Below, one piece after another: positions 23,355 through 34,800 of a stretch of DNA of 64,000 bases. The stretch's first letter is position 1. Every line of letters begins with the position of its first letter. The notes below the pieces were generated by a model, which ran no database searches, was not told where the DNA came from, and was given only the letters and a program-made list of their open reading frames with translations. Source of the DNA: Tranzscheliella williamsii (Eukaryota; Basidiomycota; Ustilaginomycetes; Ustilaginales; Ustilaginaceae); assembly GCA_023212725.1 (NCBI GenBank), contig JALBYF010000011.1, forward strand, positions 1-64,000, in the 5' to 3' direction. Made by a program: the position numbers and the translations under genes.

Positions 23355-26219
23355 TTAGGCTGTAGCTTGGTGCTCCTTGTCCTTTTGCCGTCCTTTTCTC
23401 TTCATCTTGCGTTCCATCTCAAGGAAGGCCTTCATCGTGGGATCGAGGTCGCCAATCACGCGGTCCACCTCAGCCTCGGCTTTTTCGCGCATGTCGCCCT
23501 CTTCGCCTTCGCCTTCGCCTTCGGTGCTGGCGGCGTGCGTCGGGTAGTCACCCAGCAGGTCTGGTCTCCATTCGTTTGGAGAGACGGGTGGCGACATGGC
23601 GAGCAGCTGCTTGCGGACGGATGAGAGCCGCGCGTGGAAATCTTCCAGGTCTTCGGCATAGATGTCGTACGTGCAGTGGGCGCAACCGGACATGCAGCAT
23701 TCCTCCGGGCCCGGCGGTGGCGGCTTCAACGGCACCGCGATGCCGCGTATCAGCGTGGGGCGCATGGCCGCAGCCGTGTCGTGGCCGTTCTCGTCCCTGG
23801 CGAGCAGCGGCGACTCGGCCGTTTCCGAAGACACTTCGGCCGGCACCACCCTGCGCTCCAGGTCGATGTGCGCGTTCCCGCTGCCAGCCGTGCTAGCCGG
23901 CGTGTCCAACATCGACGAAGACGCCGTCGGCATCGCACCCAGCGACTCGACCGTGCCACCGCCGTGCGTCGACTCGCCCGCCCCATCGGCATGGAGGACC
24001 ACCTTGCTTCGCGGGAAGCGGGCGCTGAGGTTGATCCCATGCCTCCGCGCTCCCCTCTCCCTGACCGCGGCGAAGGCGGAGTGGAACCGGCGCCTCTGTT
24101 CCGGCGAGCTGAATGCGCCAGCGTCGGATGCATCGGTCGGCGTAGGCGCGGGTTCTGGTCCGAAGCGGTACCCCGCCTGAATCTGCTCGAACATGGCGCG
24201 GCAGCTGACGTGTGCCTTAAGCCGCGCGCAGAGCAAGAAGGCGCCGCTCAGCTTCCGGTTCAAGCTGTACGTCTCCTGCGGTGGAGGCGTCAGCCGTTCC
24301 CGCAGCATGAGCGGGATCTGCGCCTTGACCCGGTCCGTGATCGTCTGGCTCTCGAACGGGTACGGATCCGGCGCGTCCGCGCGAAACGGCTCTCCCAGCG
24401 CAATCATCGAGTCGACGTGGGCCCGTTCCATCGCTGCACTCTCCTCCCCGGTCAGGTAGCCCACCTTGCGGCTCCACTCGATGCACTTTTCTTGATCGCC
24501 CCGGATTGCCGCTCGCAACATCTGCAGCCAGTTGTCCATAAACTCCTTGGAGTATTCCCTGGTGGCGCCAAAGTCAATCAGCTGAATTTTTCCTGTCTGT
24601 TCGTTGAACAGGAAGTTCGACCAGTTGGGGTCGGTCTGCATCAGGCGGTACCGGAACAGCTCAGACAACGAAAGATTGAGGATGGACTGACCTATGCGGT
24701 TTCTAGTAGCCTGTGAATAGCGAGAGGCCATGCTGAGCGGACGTCCGCGCATCATCTCGGTGGTCAGCACCCTGCCGGTGCAGAGACTGTTGACGACCAT
24801 GGGCACCTCGAACTCGTCCGAGTCGCGCAGCACGTCACGGAAGCGACGCCCCATCTCGGCCTCTCTTTGATAATCGCATTCGTCCTTGAGCTCGCGTCCC
24901 ATGACGCGAAGTGTGTTCTCGAGAAATAAGCCCTTGGGTAGGAGCGCGGAAGCGGAGACCAGCCAGCGCAGATACGAGAGATCCGATTCGATCGAGTCCT
25001 GGACACCAGGAAACTGCACTTTGACCGCGACCTTGGTACCAGCGAGTGCAACATCGGGGAAGTCATCACGCAGCACGGCGGAGTGCACCTGGCCGATGGA
25101 GGCGCTTGCAAACGGAACATCGTCGAATTGCTTAAAGTGACGCTCTCTCCAATCTGCACCGAGCTCCTCGCTCATCACCTTGGTCATCTGCCATATCGGC
25201 ATGTAGTTGGCGCTGTTCTGCACGCGGAGAAGGACCTGCTCGATTTGGGGCGGCAGCAGCTTCGTCTCCTGTATGGAGAGGAACTGGCCCAGCTTGAGAG
25301 CAGCGCCGCGCATTGTCGAGAGCTTATCTACCAATCTAGCTACGTTCTGCTCCGACATGAAAACGCTCGAAGGTGCCCCGTCCGGCCCTGGCGAGGACGA
25401 GCCTCGGAGGAAAGAGCCCGCAGCCCCAAATGCGAGGCCAGCGCCCAGACCGCCGTAGTGGAACAGCCTACCTAGCCGTGAAGACGGGACTTTGGCTGCT
25501 TTGAGCGGGGCTTGCCTCGATTCCTTGACTGCATCGTACTCATCCGCCAAATTCACGAGCGGCGTAAAGGCCACCGCGATAGGCGGCGAAGAGTGCGACT
25601 CGGTTTCGCGACTGCCATCGGTGCCTTCAGGTGCCACGCTCTCGCAGCTCGAAGTTGCGGATGCCGCCGAGGGGGGAGGGCTTGTAGAGACGGCTGTAGA
25701 AGGCTGGCGAGTTGCAGTCTTCTTGTTTGTGATAGCTGTAGGAGATGCTTGTGACGCTCCCGCAGGCTGAACGGAGGATGCAAGATCTGACGGGATCGGA
25801 TCTAGTGTGGCGCCTTGCGAGTCCTGAGCTTGGCCGTTGACGACATCAGCCGCTGCCACAGTTTGCAGAACAGCATCGACATGGTCAGGCTGAGTAGGAG
25901 CTTGTGATGCGAGCGTCTTACTGGGCCATGGTCTATACTCGTTCGCTTCCTTCGCATGAGCCGCTCGTTTTGGCTTTGCAGGTGCTTCCTGTGCGGTAGC
26001 TATGTGTGCCTCCGCAGCGGGCCGTTCATCTGGTAATCCAGAGCCATTGACTGGATCTTCTGGCTGCGGCCGCGCCTTTGCCGTTTGGGTTGGCCAGGGT
26101 CTGAAGCCATTGCTCGAGCTTGAAGCTGCTGCAGCACTCGGCGGCACAATGACGCCGCGGACGATCTGGAAGAGTGCTGACGCCACCGCGGTAGCATCTC
26201 GCAAAGACGACCTGCTCAT
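23355..26219 (-). CDS. COQ8: COQ8/ADCK-type atypical kinase with C-terminal oxidoreductase-like (OXLD1) domain
   Basis: A single exon encodes 954 residues. Residues 1-245 are a disordered, Ser/Ala/Pro-rich extension with two RPWP motifs. The ABC1/UbiB core follows: KxGQ helix MRGAALKLGQFLSIQ (303-317), an alanine-rich-loop equivalent FASASIGQVH (370-379, serine replacing an alanine), VAVKVQFPG with Lys400, DPNWSNFLFN (530-539) and LIDFGATREY (547-556). COQ8 supports the coenzyme Q biosynthesis complex at the mitochondrial inner membrane. From about 832 a second domain appears: KPPPPGPEECCMSGCAHCTY then DIYAEDLEDF, the cysteine signature of the oxidoreductase-like family (human OXLD1), ending with an MKAFLEMERKMKRK helix. 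COQ8 proteins are usually about 500-650 residues, so this fusion is unusual. Confidence 0.88.
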   Translation of the reverse strand: MSRSSLRDATAVASALFQIVRGVIVPPSAAAASSSSNGFRPWPTQTAKARPQPEDPVNGSGLPDERPAAEAHIATAQEAPAKPKRAAHAKEANEYRPWPSKTLASQAPTQPDHVDAVLQTVAAADVVNGQAQDSQGATLDPIPSDLASSVQPAGASQASPTAITNKKTATRQPSTAVSTSPPPSAASATSSCESVAPEGTDGSRETESHSSPPIAVAFTPLVNLADEYDAVKESRQAPLKAAKVPSSRLGRLFHYGGLGAGLAFGAAGSFLRGSSSPGPDGAPSSVFMSEQNVARLVDKLSTMRGAALKLGQFLSIQETKLLPPQIEQVLLRVQNSANYMPIWQMTKVMSEELGADWRERHFKQFDDVPFASASIGQVHSAVLRDDFPDVALAGTKVAVKVQFPGVQDSIESDLSYLRWLVSASALLPKGLFLENTLRVMGRELKDECDYQREAEMGRRFRDVLRDSDEFEVPMVVNSLCTGRVLTTEMMRGRPLSMASRYSQATRNRIGQSILNLSLSELFRYRLMQTDPNWSNFLFNEQTGKIQLIDFGATREYSKEFMDNWLQMLRAAIRGDQEKCIEWSRKVGYLTGEESAAMERAHVDSMIALGEPFRADAPDPYPFESQTITDRVKAQIPLMLRERLTPPPQETYSLNRKLSGAFLLCARLKAHVSCRAMFEQIQAGYRFGPEPAPTPTDASDAGAFSSPEQRRRFHSAFAAVRERGARRHGINLSARFPRSKVVLHADGAGESTHGGGTVESLGAMPTASSSMLDTPASTAGSGNAHIDLERRVVPAEVSSETAESPLLARDENGHDTAAAMRPTLIRGIAVPLKPPPPGPEECCMSGCAHCTYDIYAEDLEDFHARLSSVRKQLLAMSPPVSPNEWRPDLLGDYPTHAASTEGEGEGEEGDMREKAEAEVDRVIGDLDPTMKAFLEMERKMKRKGRQKDKEHQATA

Positions 26220-27075
26220 GGTGAACTGAGCCTCAACAGCCGCGTGAACCCACTTACGTCAGCAGCGAGAGCTGCGAGCGTTGGAACGATACTTGCTCCC
26301 AAGCCGTGTACTTTCTAGTCGGAGGCCATGCCTAGAGCTGCTTCCCCCGCTTGGGTGATGATGTTCTGGATGCAATCACAAATCACTTTCGGCCCAGGAT
26401 GGTGACAGGCCCAGGCGGATCACGAACAAGGTGACAACATCAAGAAGAAATCACAGCCTTGCCTCAGGAAAATCGTGACAACCTCCACTCTGACATTCAC
26501 GCTCTTCGACTCACCTCCTCCCTCGACCTTTCTCCTAATTGTGAACTGCTTTTGAGACTGAAGCTGTGCTAAACTAGGCATGCAAACGAGCTGCAAAGCG
26601 GCAGGGCTTAATCATGGAAGGAGCTCAGTCGAAACTTCCGCTGTCCAGTTCTCAATGTAGAACTCTTGCGCTTGTAGCCGACTGTGCTAAGCCAGTGCTG
26701 TCTTTGGTAGGGTTTCGGGTTGGTCCCGAGGCCTGGGAAATCCCGAGCTTTGAAACCCATTTGCGTGTTGAAGTCGAGAAAAGATGCTGTATACAGAGTG
26801 TCCTGATTTAGTGTTGCGAGCCCTCATTGCTATCTCCATCCTTACTCTCCATCATAACATCACATTCGAGGCTTTCGGCTGGTCCTAGTCAGCAACGGCA
26901 CGTTTCTCCTCTTCGCAGTTCGCGCGCACCTTGGCTTGGACGTGTGTCCTGCGTCCGCAGCCGCAAGACCGCGCGCATCTTTAGCGGAGTGGCCGAATGT
27001 CAAACCAACCCTCTTCGTGCTCGTGATACCGAACGACTTGATGTGACTGCCAATAGGGGCCCGAGCTGAGCCATC
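26220..27075. promoter_or_regulatory. Divergent intergenic region between COQ8-like and Mid1 genes
   Basis: About 860 nt separate the two divergent ATGs. From 26380 to 26510 there is another island rich in TCAC, GTGACA and AATCAC words. No gene was recognised. Confidence 0.45.
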
Positions 27076-28977
27076 ATGTTGCATCGTGTCCGCACTTGGC
27101 GCTGGTGCCTATCCGTCGTCATACTGCTCAGCTGCCTGTCGAGCGCTTGGGCACAACAGACACCCACACCCACCTCCAGTTCCGCATCGACGACCACTTC
27201 AGCAGCGCCAACACGCACAACCACAGCCATCTTGGATGCTACGGCGGCTCCTGTAGCGCTCAACGACTCCGTCATTGTGAGGTCAAGGGTAGACCTGGGA
27301 TCTGCTACGGGTGCCTTCTTCAACTTCACCGTCGAAGCCAGCCGCTACACGGAAGATACAGATACCGTTCCGCTGTGGGTTTCCGTGTCGTTATGCTCGG
27401 GTCCCGCGATTCCACCTTATAATACCTCCAATGAAGAGCTGCTTGCTTCGTTGGACAAGTCTGCTACCGAAGCCGAGCGGTCCACCTTGGTAGGTCTGTA
27501 CCTTTCGAATGACGACGTAATGCAGCAACCTGGGCCTGCCAACGTCAGCTCGCTCGATGCGAATAGCATTGGCTACGCGCACGGCGGTTGGACTTCTGTC
27601 GAGACGGATGTCCGGCAGAGCAGCGAAAACAGCTCAGAAACCATCTGGATCGGTGTATGGCCGCCACAGGATGGTCGCTCGGCTGCTGCGGGCACATTCC
27701 AGTTCCAAATCGTTGCCAGCACCCGTGCAAAGATGGAGGCGGTAGACTACACTAGACGGCCACGGCTCGAAGACACCGACGGCAACAGTGCCCTAGTCTC
27801 GTCTTTCAACTACTCTTCCACTTCATCACCGAACCTTACTGCAATCGTTCTTCCCACGTTCGGCAGGTATTCGCTTCCCGATACAGGGTACTTTAACTCC
27901 TCTTTCTGCGCCATCGCAGATGCATGGTTCAACATTCGAGATACCAATCAGGACATCGCCGTAAACAGCAGCGAAACCAATCGTGGTACGGCAGCCAACA
28001 AGGTTGACGACTCCCGTCGCCAGTTCGAAGTTGTCGGTTTGGATTCCGGCACCAATTATACTGTGTGGCTTGTGGAAACCAACCCGGTAAACAATGATAC
28101 GAGTATGGGCTTGACGTCCACACTCTTCCCGTCGATCAAGATGGTCACCAAGAGCGCTGAAAATTGTAGACTGGTGTACGATCAACCTTTTTGCCCTAAT
28201 GTTGCCTATTCCATCCCGGTCAGTCCTTCGGTCTCCACTGTCGACGCTTTGACCGCCATCGAGGGCTTTGTCACCCCTCATTACAACAATTTTAGCGCCT
28301 TGATCGATACTTTTCCCTGCGGCGACCCGTACTTTGGCATGTACTCGCACGTACAGACTTGCTCAAGCTGCAAGCGGTCTTACCGGGACTGGCTCTGTGC
28401 CGTTGCGATGCCTCGATGCACGGACATCGTCTCGGACAATCAAACTCGCGCCTCGCAAGACGGCCTCGAGCTGACCGGCGCTCCGTCGGGTTTGAATACA
28501 GATCTGTTGCCGTATATCGTCAACCGAAACCTCTACCAAAACTTGGAGGGTAACTCCACCGCGTTAGTGCCATCGCGGCAGCCTTTCATCGACGAGGTGC
28601 TTCAGCCCGGGGCGTACGGGGAGCTGCTGCCGTGCATCTACACTTGCTACTTTGTCGAGCGGACATGCCCACCACTGGTCAAGTGGTCGTGTCCGATCTG
28701 GGACGTCAGCGCGCAGCGCGACTACGGCACGTTTGCGGACAGCGGGCACCACGGTATCGGGGCGGGCGAGAACGGCGGCGCCGGCGACGATGGCCTCCGC
28801 TGGGGCGGCTACCAGCGCTACATTGCCACCGACGGCTTCGGCAACGCGTACTGCAATGCCATGGGCGTCGACTACTACCTCCGCGAGTCGAACCCTGCTG
28901 TGCGGGTGAATGTACCGCCGGGGTTCGCTCTTCTAGTGACAGCATGCTGCGTCGCCTTCCTGCTCTTCACAGTGTAA
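27076..28977 (+). CDS. MID1: Stretch-activated calcium channel component Mid1
   Basis: A single exon of 633 residues has a signal peptide at about 1-26 (WCLSVVILLSCLSSAWA) followed by a Thr/Ser/Ala-rich stretch. Many NxS/T sequons (for example NNFS, NSSE, NYTV) indicate a heavily glycosylated extracellular protein. The C-terminal third is cysteine-rich in the Mid1 pattern: CRLVYDQPFCPNVAYSIP, FPCGDPYFGMYSHVQTCSSC with YRDWLCAVAMPRC, and LLPCIYTCYFVERTCPP. The last about 20 residues are hydrophobic (FALLVTACCVAFLLFTV), which could be a membrane anchor or GPI signal. Mid1 acts with the Cch1 channel in calcium uptake during stress or mating. Length is slightly above yeast Mid1. Confidence 0.92.
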   Translation: MLHRVRTWRWCLSVVILLSCLSSAWAQQTPTPTSSSASTTTSAAPTRTTTAILDATAAPVALNDSVIVRSRVDLGSATGAFFNFTVEASRYTEDTDTVPLWVSVSLCSGPAIPPYNTSNEELLASLDKSATEAERSTLVGLYLSNDDVMQQPGPANVSSLDANSIGYAHGGWTSVETDVRQSSENSSETIWIGVWPPQDGRSAAAGTFQFQIVASTRAKMEAVDYTRRPRLEDTDGNSALVSSFNYSSTSSPNLTAIVLPTFGRYSLPDTGYFNSSFCAIADAWFNIRDTNQDIAVNSSETNRGTAANKVDDSRRQFEVVGLDSGTNYTVWLVETNPVNNDTSMGLTSTLFPSIKMVTKSAENCRLVYDQPFCPNVAYSIPVSPSVSTVDALTAIEGFVTPHYNNFSALIDTFPCGDPYFGMYSHVQTCSSCKRSYRDWLCAVAMPRCTDIVSDNQTRASQDGLELTGAPSGLNTDLLPYIVNRNLYQNLEGNSTALVPSRQPFIDEVLQPGAYGELLPCIYTCYFVERTCPPLVKWSCPIWDVSAQRDYGTFADSGHHGIGAGENGGAGDDGLRWGGYQRYIATDGFGNAYCNAMGVDYYLRESNPAVRVNVPPGFALLVTACCVAFLLFTV

Positions 28978-29269
28978 ACTTTTTTCCGCTCCGGCTCGGC
29001 TGATACGGACACTAGAGGGCCTTATGCCCTCGATTTAGGTTCCCATCTTATCTGCGTTTCCCCCATAGAGACATGCACTGGTCACATCCCCACACAGCAT
29101 CAGCAATTTTTGTTCGCATGTAATGGTCATCATCTGTCATCAAATATGCTAGAAGGTCCATTAAGGGGGAGAAAGAGTGTGGAAAGACAGCAGTGGTGAG
29201 AATAGCGGCGAGTCGGATGGGGCTATAGCGCCGTAGCAGGGCACAAAGGTGAATGCAGCTACACAACCA

Positions 29270-29911
29270 TTAGCGGTGGGCACGGAGGGCGCGGCCGCCG
29301 TACTTTGCGGCTATCTCGTTGTAGCGTTCGATTGGGACCGGCTTGCGCATTAGTCTGTTTGCGAGCCTCTTGAGGGCGGCCCACCAGCGCGTGTAGAAGG
29401 GGAGGGCGGTTCTGACGGGGTGCGCAGTTGCGGATGGCTGAGTGGTAGAAGGTCGGTAGAGCTGTCGGATGCGTTCTGCCTGCTGTTTTGTGACGCGCAG
29501 CTCTTGTCCTGCCGTGCGCCTGAGGCTGTCCTTGGCCTTCTGCACGTTAGCCTTCGGCCGGAAATGTTGCGCCACGAGGGGGTGGGTTCGTTTGATGAGC
29601 GCTGGCCTCGCCCGCTTGGCTGTTGAGGTCAGCGCCTCAAACGCATCCCCCAGGAGTCCCCAGGGACCCCCGAGATTGCTGAGAGGCGGGAACCGCACAG
29701 GCGCGCCGCCAGAAGCGCTTCGAGGAGCACGGATCGCAGACATGTTCTGCCGATGGTACCATGCCTGCCAGCCCGCACTGGCCGTGTTAAGACCACGTGC
29801 AAAGCCTTCCGGAATGGCGTAAGTATCACGGTAGATGGGGAGGCCGAGACACTGCACCAGAAGCAAAGACACAAAGGTTATGAGCTTCACCGGCCAGATA
29901 AACGTCACCAT
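29270..29911 (-). CDS. Predicted secreted basic protein, candidate effector
   Basis: The frame of 213 residues begins with a strong signal peptide-like sequence (VKLITFVSLLLVQCLG at about 8-23, probable cleavage before LPIYRD). The mature part is basic, has no cysteine and no recognisable domain, with helical arginine/lysine-rich stretches (KANVQKAKDSLRR, KQQAERIRQLYR, WWAALKRLANRLMRK). It is convergent with Mid1. In smut fungi such small secreted proteins are frequent effector candidates, but here only the signal peptide and lack of homology support that. It could also be a secreted housekeeping factor, or the gene model may be wrong. Confidence 0.55.
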   Translation of the reverse strand: MVTFIWPVKLITFVSLLLVQCLGLPIYRDTYAIPEGFARGLNTASAGWQAWYHRQNMSAIRAPRSASGGAPVRFPPLSNLGGPWGLLGDAFEALTSTAKRARPALIKRTHPLVAQHFRPKANVQKAKDSLRRTAGQELRVTKQQAERIRQLYRPSTTQPSATAHPVRTALPFYTRWWAALKRLANRLMRKPVPIERYNEIAAKYGGRALRAHR

Positions 29912-31828
29912 GGTGCCCGCAAGAGAGGTCTTAAACGCGCCGGGGAAGGAGAAGCGGGTAAGGGACCAAAGTGTCGCTACGTGTCATGCTTGGGACATCA
30001 GACTGCAAGAAGGACCATGTGCAGGCCCGACGGCAGAAGGCAGCTTTCAGGGGCTCTTCCACAGCCGCACCCACACTCTAATTAGCGGGTGGACGGAATC
30101 ACCTCCGGCGCAGGCAGGGTTACAGTTTCGATCCACCACTTCATCTCATGGACGCTTACCGCGGTTATGAGCGTTGCTGGCCAAAGAACAGAAGCTACAA
30201 CCATGATCTGGCATGTGGCGGAACCAGCAGCATACTGTCACCAGCAGACGTGTACGGGACTTTGAGCATCCTTCATACTATTCTCATCGTTCACGGAAAA
30301 GTCTTGTGCACAGGATGCTGTTGCCCGATATGGAGGCGGAGCTGGACAAGCGAAGGCAGAAGGGTCGACCGCCGCAGTGAGCTGCTCACCCGTGCGAGTC
30401 AACACTTGCAGCCGACATTTAGGTAGCGCGTCCGAACTGCATCGAAAATGCATATACTGCGCAGTCTCTGTTACATAATTGATTGACAAGGCTTTGTACC
30501 CAACTCGCACGTCAAAGCAGCTTGGGCGATCCATGGTGTTCGAGACGCAACCAAAAGTGTCGAAACGGCTTCGATGGCAACGGTGGCCCAAGCTGGTAGT
30601 GCGCCGGCCAAGCAACCCTGCCCGAGGATGCGCTGCCGCTCAGCTGAGCAGTGGCATTCACGCAGCGCCGACATATACAAAAAAATTCTCGACGTTGGTT
30701 GTCAATTCAGCCGGGAAAGGCTACCGCGCAAGAAAAGAGCCGGACAAAAGGCATACGCTGATAGTAAGGAATACAAGCGCAAGAATTAATTCAATGCGGA
30801 TGGCTGTATTCCACCCTTTTCTTCTGACGAGTGGCGGCTATAGACGACGTGAGAAGAGTATAGAAAAGAGTCAATTTCGAAAAGAAGCGACTTGGAAACG
30901 AATATCGAATAAAGAGCATAATGTATTCAGAAGCAAAGTATTACGGCAAGCAGTCAGCAGCCAAGCCACGGCCGTAAGACCAAAGGTCAAGTGAATATGA
31001 GAAAATGAGTATAGAAACGAAATGAGTGTAAAAACGAGATGAGTCTACAGAGGAAATGAGTGTAGACTTAACTTGGCTTGGCTCCAAGCTCGATTTGGCT
31101 CGAGCTGAGGCTCTGGCTGGTTACTAGTATGTGAATGAAGTCGAAGTGGAAAGCTCTCGATCAGCGGTCAGTACGAGCAGTGACGAGCTCCTTCTTGGAC
31201 AGGCACCCTATCTCCTCTTCCATCCCCTCCATATCCGTTCTTTCTTCATCCGTTCTTCGCCACCGACAGATACGTCAGCACCACCTCCCAGCGGATCGAC
31301 ATTCTGGCTCACGCGGCCCGAATCGATTGACTTTCGTAGTGGCCAGGTACCGTCTTTTGCAGAGCGCTTTGTCGGCTCCCAGCACGACGGCCTCTCTGTT
31401 TTCTCTGCGCCTTTCGTTGCTACCGCTGATTGGCGCCCGTCGCTAGCCTTGTTGCGGCCTCGTGTGCAAGGCTTGCCTAGACATTCTGTCTTCTACGGTT
31501 TGTCGAGGCATTGAACCCTGAGCCAAAGCAGGATAGCGAGAGGCGAGCGGCGGACTGTATTACGAGGCGCTCGTTTAGAGTATTGGCTACCCGGCCCTAC
31601 CCACCAGCTGACATTGAACACGACGACGTTTTATGTCTCCTCTTCGCATCACGTTCTCAATCCTTTTCTTGGCTTCTGCAAAGGGAAGCATCAACTGCGC
31701 TTCCGCTTCTGCATTTTATAGCCTTGTCGACTTGGCTTCTCTGCTTTGACATATTGCCTCTGTGCATATTGACGCCACCTAGCTGTTCTCTTCGTCACTG
31801 ATTCCTCGCATTGCGGTTCGTTGAAGAG
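29912..31828. other. Long intergenic region with AT-richer segment and short repeats
   Basis: About 1.9 kb upstream of NST1. The segment 30470-31070 is noticeably AT-richer than its surroundings. Near 31003-31062 a motif of the form AAATGAGTGTA is repeated four times with changes. A 19-bp match to 41050-41068 starts at 30593. Open frames here have no recognisable product; the segment may be a decayed repeat. The right end (31130-31828) is likely NST1 5' UTR and promoter. Confidence 0.45.
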
Positions 31829-34800
31829 ATGGCCAAGTCAAAGTTGCCTCGGTCGTCTCCAGCCGCACGGCCTGTTTCGGCGCCACCCAACAAGCCTGCT
31901 TCTGACGCTCAACAGCCACAGAGTCAGCATGCGCAAGTTCAATCTGAAGATCAATTTACAAGAGCGCCGATAGCTGGCGCATCCACACCACCTCGTTCAG
32001 CATCTCCCGTCTCCCACCACGATGCTGACAGTGCCGCTCTATCTTCCGCCAAGAAGAAAAAGAAAAAGTCCAAGGCCAAGGCCAAGGACATGGATTACCT
32101 CGATGAACACGAGTACGACCTACAGGCTGCTGCTGCTGGTCTAGGCCAGCGTCCACGCTCTCCCGCCTCGCTCGCCGCCCGAGCGCAGGCTCAAGCCCAG
32201 CTCTTGGCAGCCGCCAGCGAACTCTATCGCCGCATCGAGGGTGACCCTCAGGGTATCCCCGATGACGACGCCTATTGGACGTCTCTTCCGGCTCATCTTA
32301 GAACCTTTATCCGCAATGCTTTGCCTCTCGGTCAGTTCCCTCCCGCTGCTCAGGCAGCGCTGGATGGTAATCCCAACGACCCCAACAACCGCCATGCTTC
32401 TACCCAAGCGATGATCGCTGTCGCTCAGCAGCTGGCGCAGGCCGCCCATGCCTCTCAGAGACATCTCCAACAATATCCGCCGGGCACTCATCCCTATCCT
32501 CCTATGCCGTTCGACCCTTCCATCTTTGCGGATCTCGCCCTTCATCCAGATCAGCCTCTTCCTCTTCACCCACATCCCAATGCTGGGAACGCTCATTCCG
32601 CGTCCAACGGAGCCTACCAGCAGTACGCTTCCAGCCCCAATCCGCCACCGACGCAACCGCCCGTCGAACCGCTACCTCCTCCGGTTGTTCTGTACGACAA
32701 TTTCGAAGATGAGATCGACCGATACAATGATGATCGCGACGATGGCGTAGATTATTACGACGACGATGACCTGGACGACGATGAGGCGGTAATCGATCGC
32801 CAGGGAAATGTGCTACGCACTCGCGACGGCGTCTGGATTGAGAATGATATGGGACACGCGCGTCGGCCAAACGGCAATGTGGCCCTCTCAGACGCCTTGA
32901 GAAACGCCTCGAAGAACAACAAGAAGAAGAAGAAAAAGAAGAAGGGCGGCAGCGGTGGCAACGCTGTCGATGCAGAAGACGATTTGCACGACATCGAGCC
33001 TGAGCTTCCACCAGCGCCCAAGCCAGTGTCGGGTCAACACCCCCCTTCTACCAATGTTTCGTCGGTCAATCGCAGCTCCAATCCGCCACCGCCGAGCTCA
33101 CGGGCAGCTGGCAAACAGCCGATGACTTTCAGCTCACACGGAAAGACGCCCGCAAGGCCTCCTAACGGTGTCGCGGCGCCGTCCAACTCGGGCAAACGGT
33201 CTGTCTCTTCTTCGACACACGCGCAACCTAATCCCTCTAGCAACAATGCCAAGATCTGGTCCACCAGCTCCGCCGAGGAGCGAGAACGGATCAAGGAATT
33301 CTGGCTCGGACTGTCCATGAAAGACCGACAGAAGCTGGTTCAAGTGGAGAAGGAGACCGTGCTCAAAAAGATGAAAGAACAGCAGAAGTTCCTCTGCAAC
33401 TGCGCTGTCTGTGGCCGAAAGCGTTCCGCCATCGAAGACGAGCTCGAGGTGCTTTACGATGCGTACTACGACGAGTTGGAGGACTACGCCAACCATCAGC
33501 AGCGCTGGGTCAGCAGTGGCGGTACTATACCTCCGCCTCCCGGACCAGGCCCTTTCCCGGGAAGCGTGGCTCTGGACGCCAGTGGTGCCGTCATTGGTGG
33601 TGACCCGCTCCCCAAAGCAAGGGTGCATGGCAGGGATGCAAGACACACACACGCACACCATCACCATGGTCAGCAGCGGAAGGCGCCTTTGCATCCAGAA
33701 TCCTCGGACGGCTATGACGACGAAGAGCTGGATGATGATGCCGATTACGACGATGAGGAGGACGACGTCGAATACGACGACGAAGAGGACGAGGACGACA
33801 TCGACGTGGACCGGGAGAGGGCCCGCGATGATTATGCCAAGCGTGCTTCCGTTCCCCCAGCGCGACGCAGGGGCAATGTCGGCGATGTCAACGACTTGTT
33901 CGGCCTCGGCAGTAGTCTGACAGTCAAAGGTGAGTATCCTGCCGCAACGTCGACCACCAAAGCTTGTTCTGCAAGGAACACATCCAATTCTAACTCGACT
34001 CACCTTTTTTCTCCTTTTCACCACGCTGTTACTCCTTGCCCTTCCACTTTTCTCGTCACTGCATACCATGCGGCTCAATGCCTCTGTTTTTCCCGGTGGT
34101 GCCTTTCCTTGCCCGTTCCTGCCAGGAGGTATACTGACGGTTGCTGACGACATGCTCAAGAATGATGGTCGAAAGTTCCTCGAGATGATGGAGCAGCTTG
34201 CAGAACGCAGAATGCATCGCGAGGAACTTCTCGGAGCGGAGCTGGCTGCTAGCGATGACGAAGACAACGACCATCCGGACGACGGCGATGACAACGACGA
34301 CCCGGAGGACGAGGAGGAAGACGAGGAAGAGGAGGACGATATCCTTACCGACGAACAGCGCATGGAGGAGGGACGCAAGATGTTCCAGATCTTTGCTGCT
34401 CGCATGTTTGAGCAGAGGGTGCTCGCCGCCTATCGCGAGCGCGTCGCACAAGAACGTCAGCTGCAGCTGCTTCGCGAGCTCGAGGAGGAGGAGGACACCG
34501 AGAAGGCTCGCGAGGCTCGTCGCATGAAGGAGAGCCAGAAAAAGAAGGACAAGAAGAAGGCACAAAGGGAAGCCAAGGAGGCTGAAAAGATGAAGAAGGA
34601 CCAGGAAAAGGCTGCTGCCGAAGCCGAGGTCCGAGCTCAGTTGCAGGCTCAGCGCGATGCCGAACTCAAGAAGCAGGAGGAGATCCGGCTGAAGAAGGAG
34701 GCGGAGCGCAAGGCTAAGGAAGACGAGAAGGCCAAGAAGGACGAGGAGAAGCGTCGCCGTCTTGCCGAGGAGCGCGAACGCGAGCAGGAGCGAGAGCGCA

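Noticed and set aside
23634..24716. 360-codon plus-strand frame over COQ8
   Set aside because: It overlaps the conserved kinase in antisense and has no recognisable motif.
26975..27060. Sequence AGCGGAGTGGCCGAATG resembling a tRNA D-arm
   Set aside because: No matching acceptor, anticodon or T-arm could be placed around it.
30479..30994. 171-codon frame in the AT-richer island
   Set aside because: No domain, unlikely composition, and it lies in DNA that looks like a decayed repeat.
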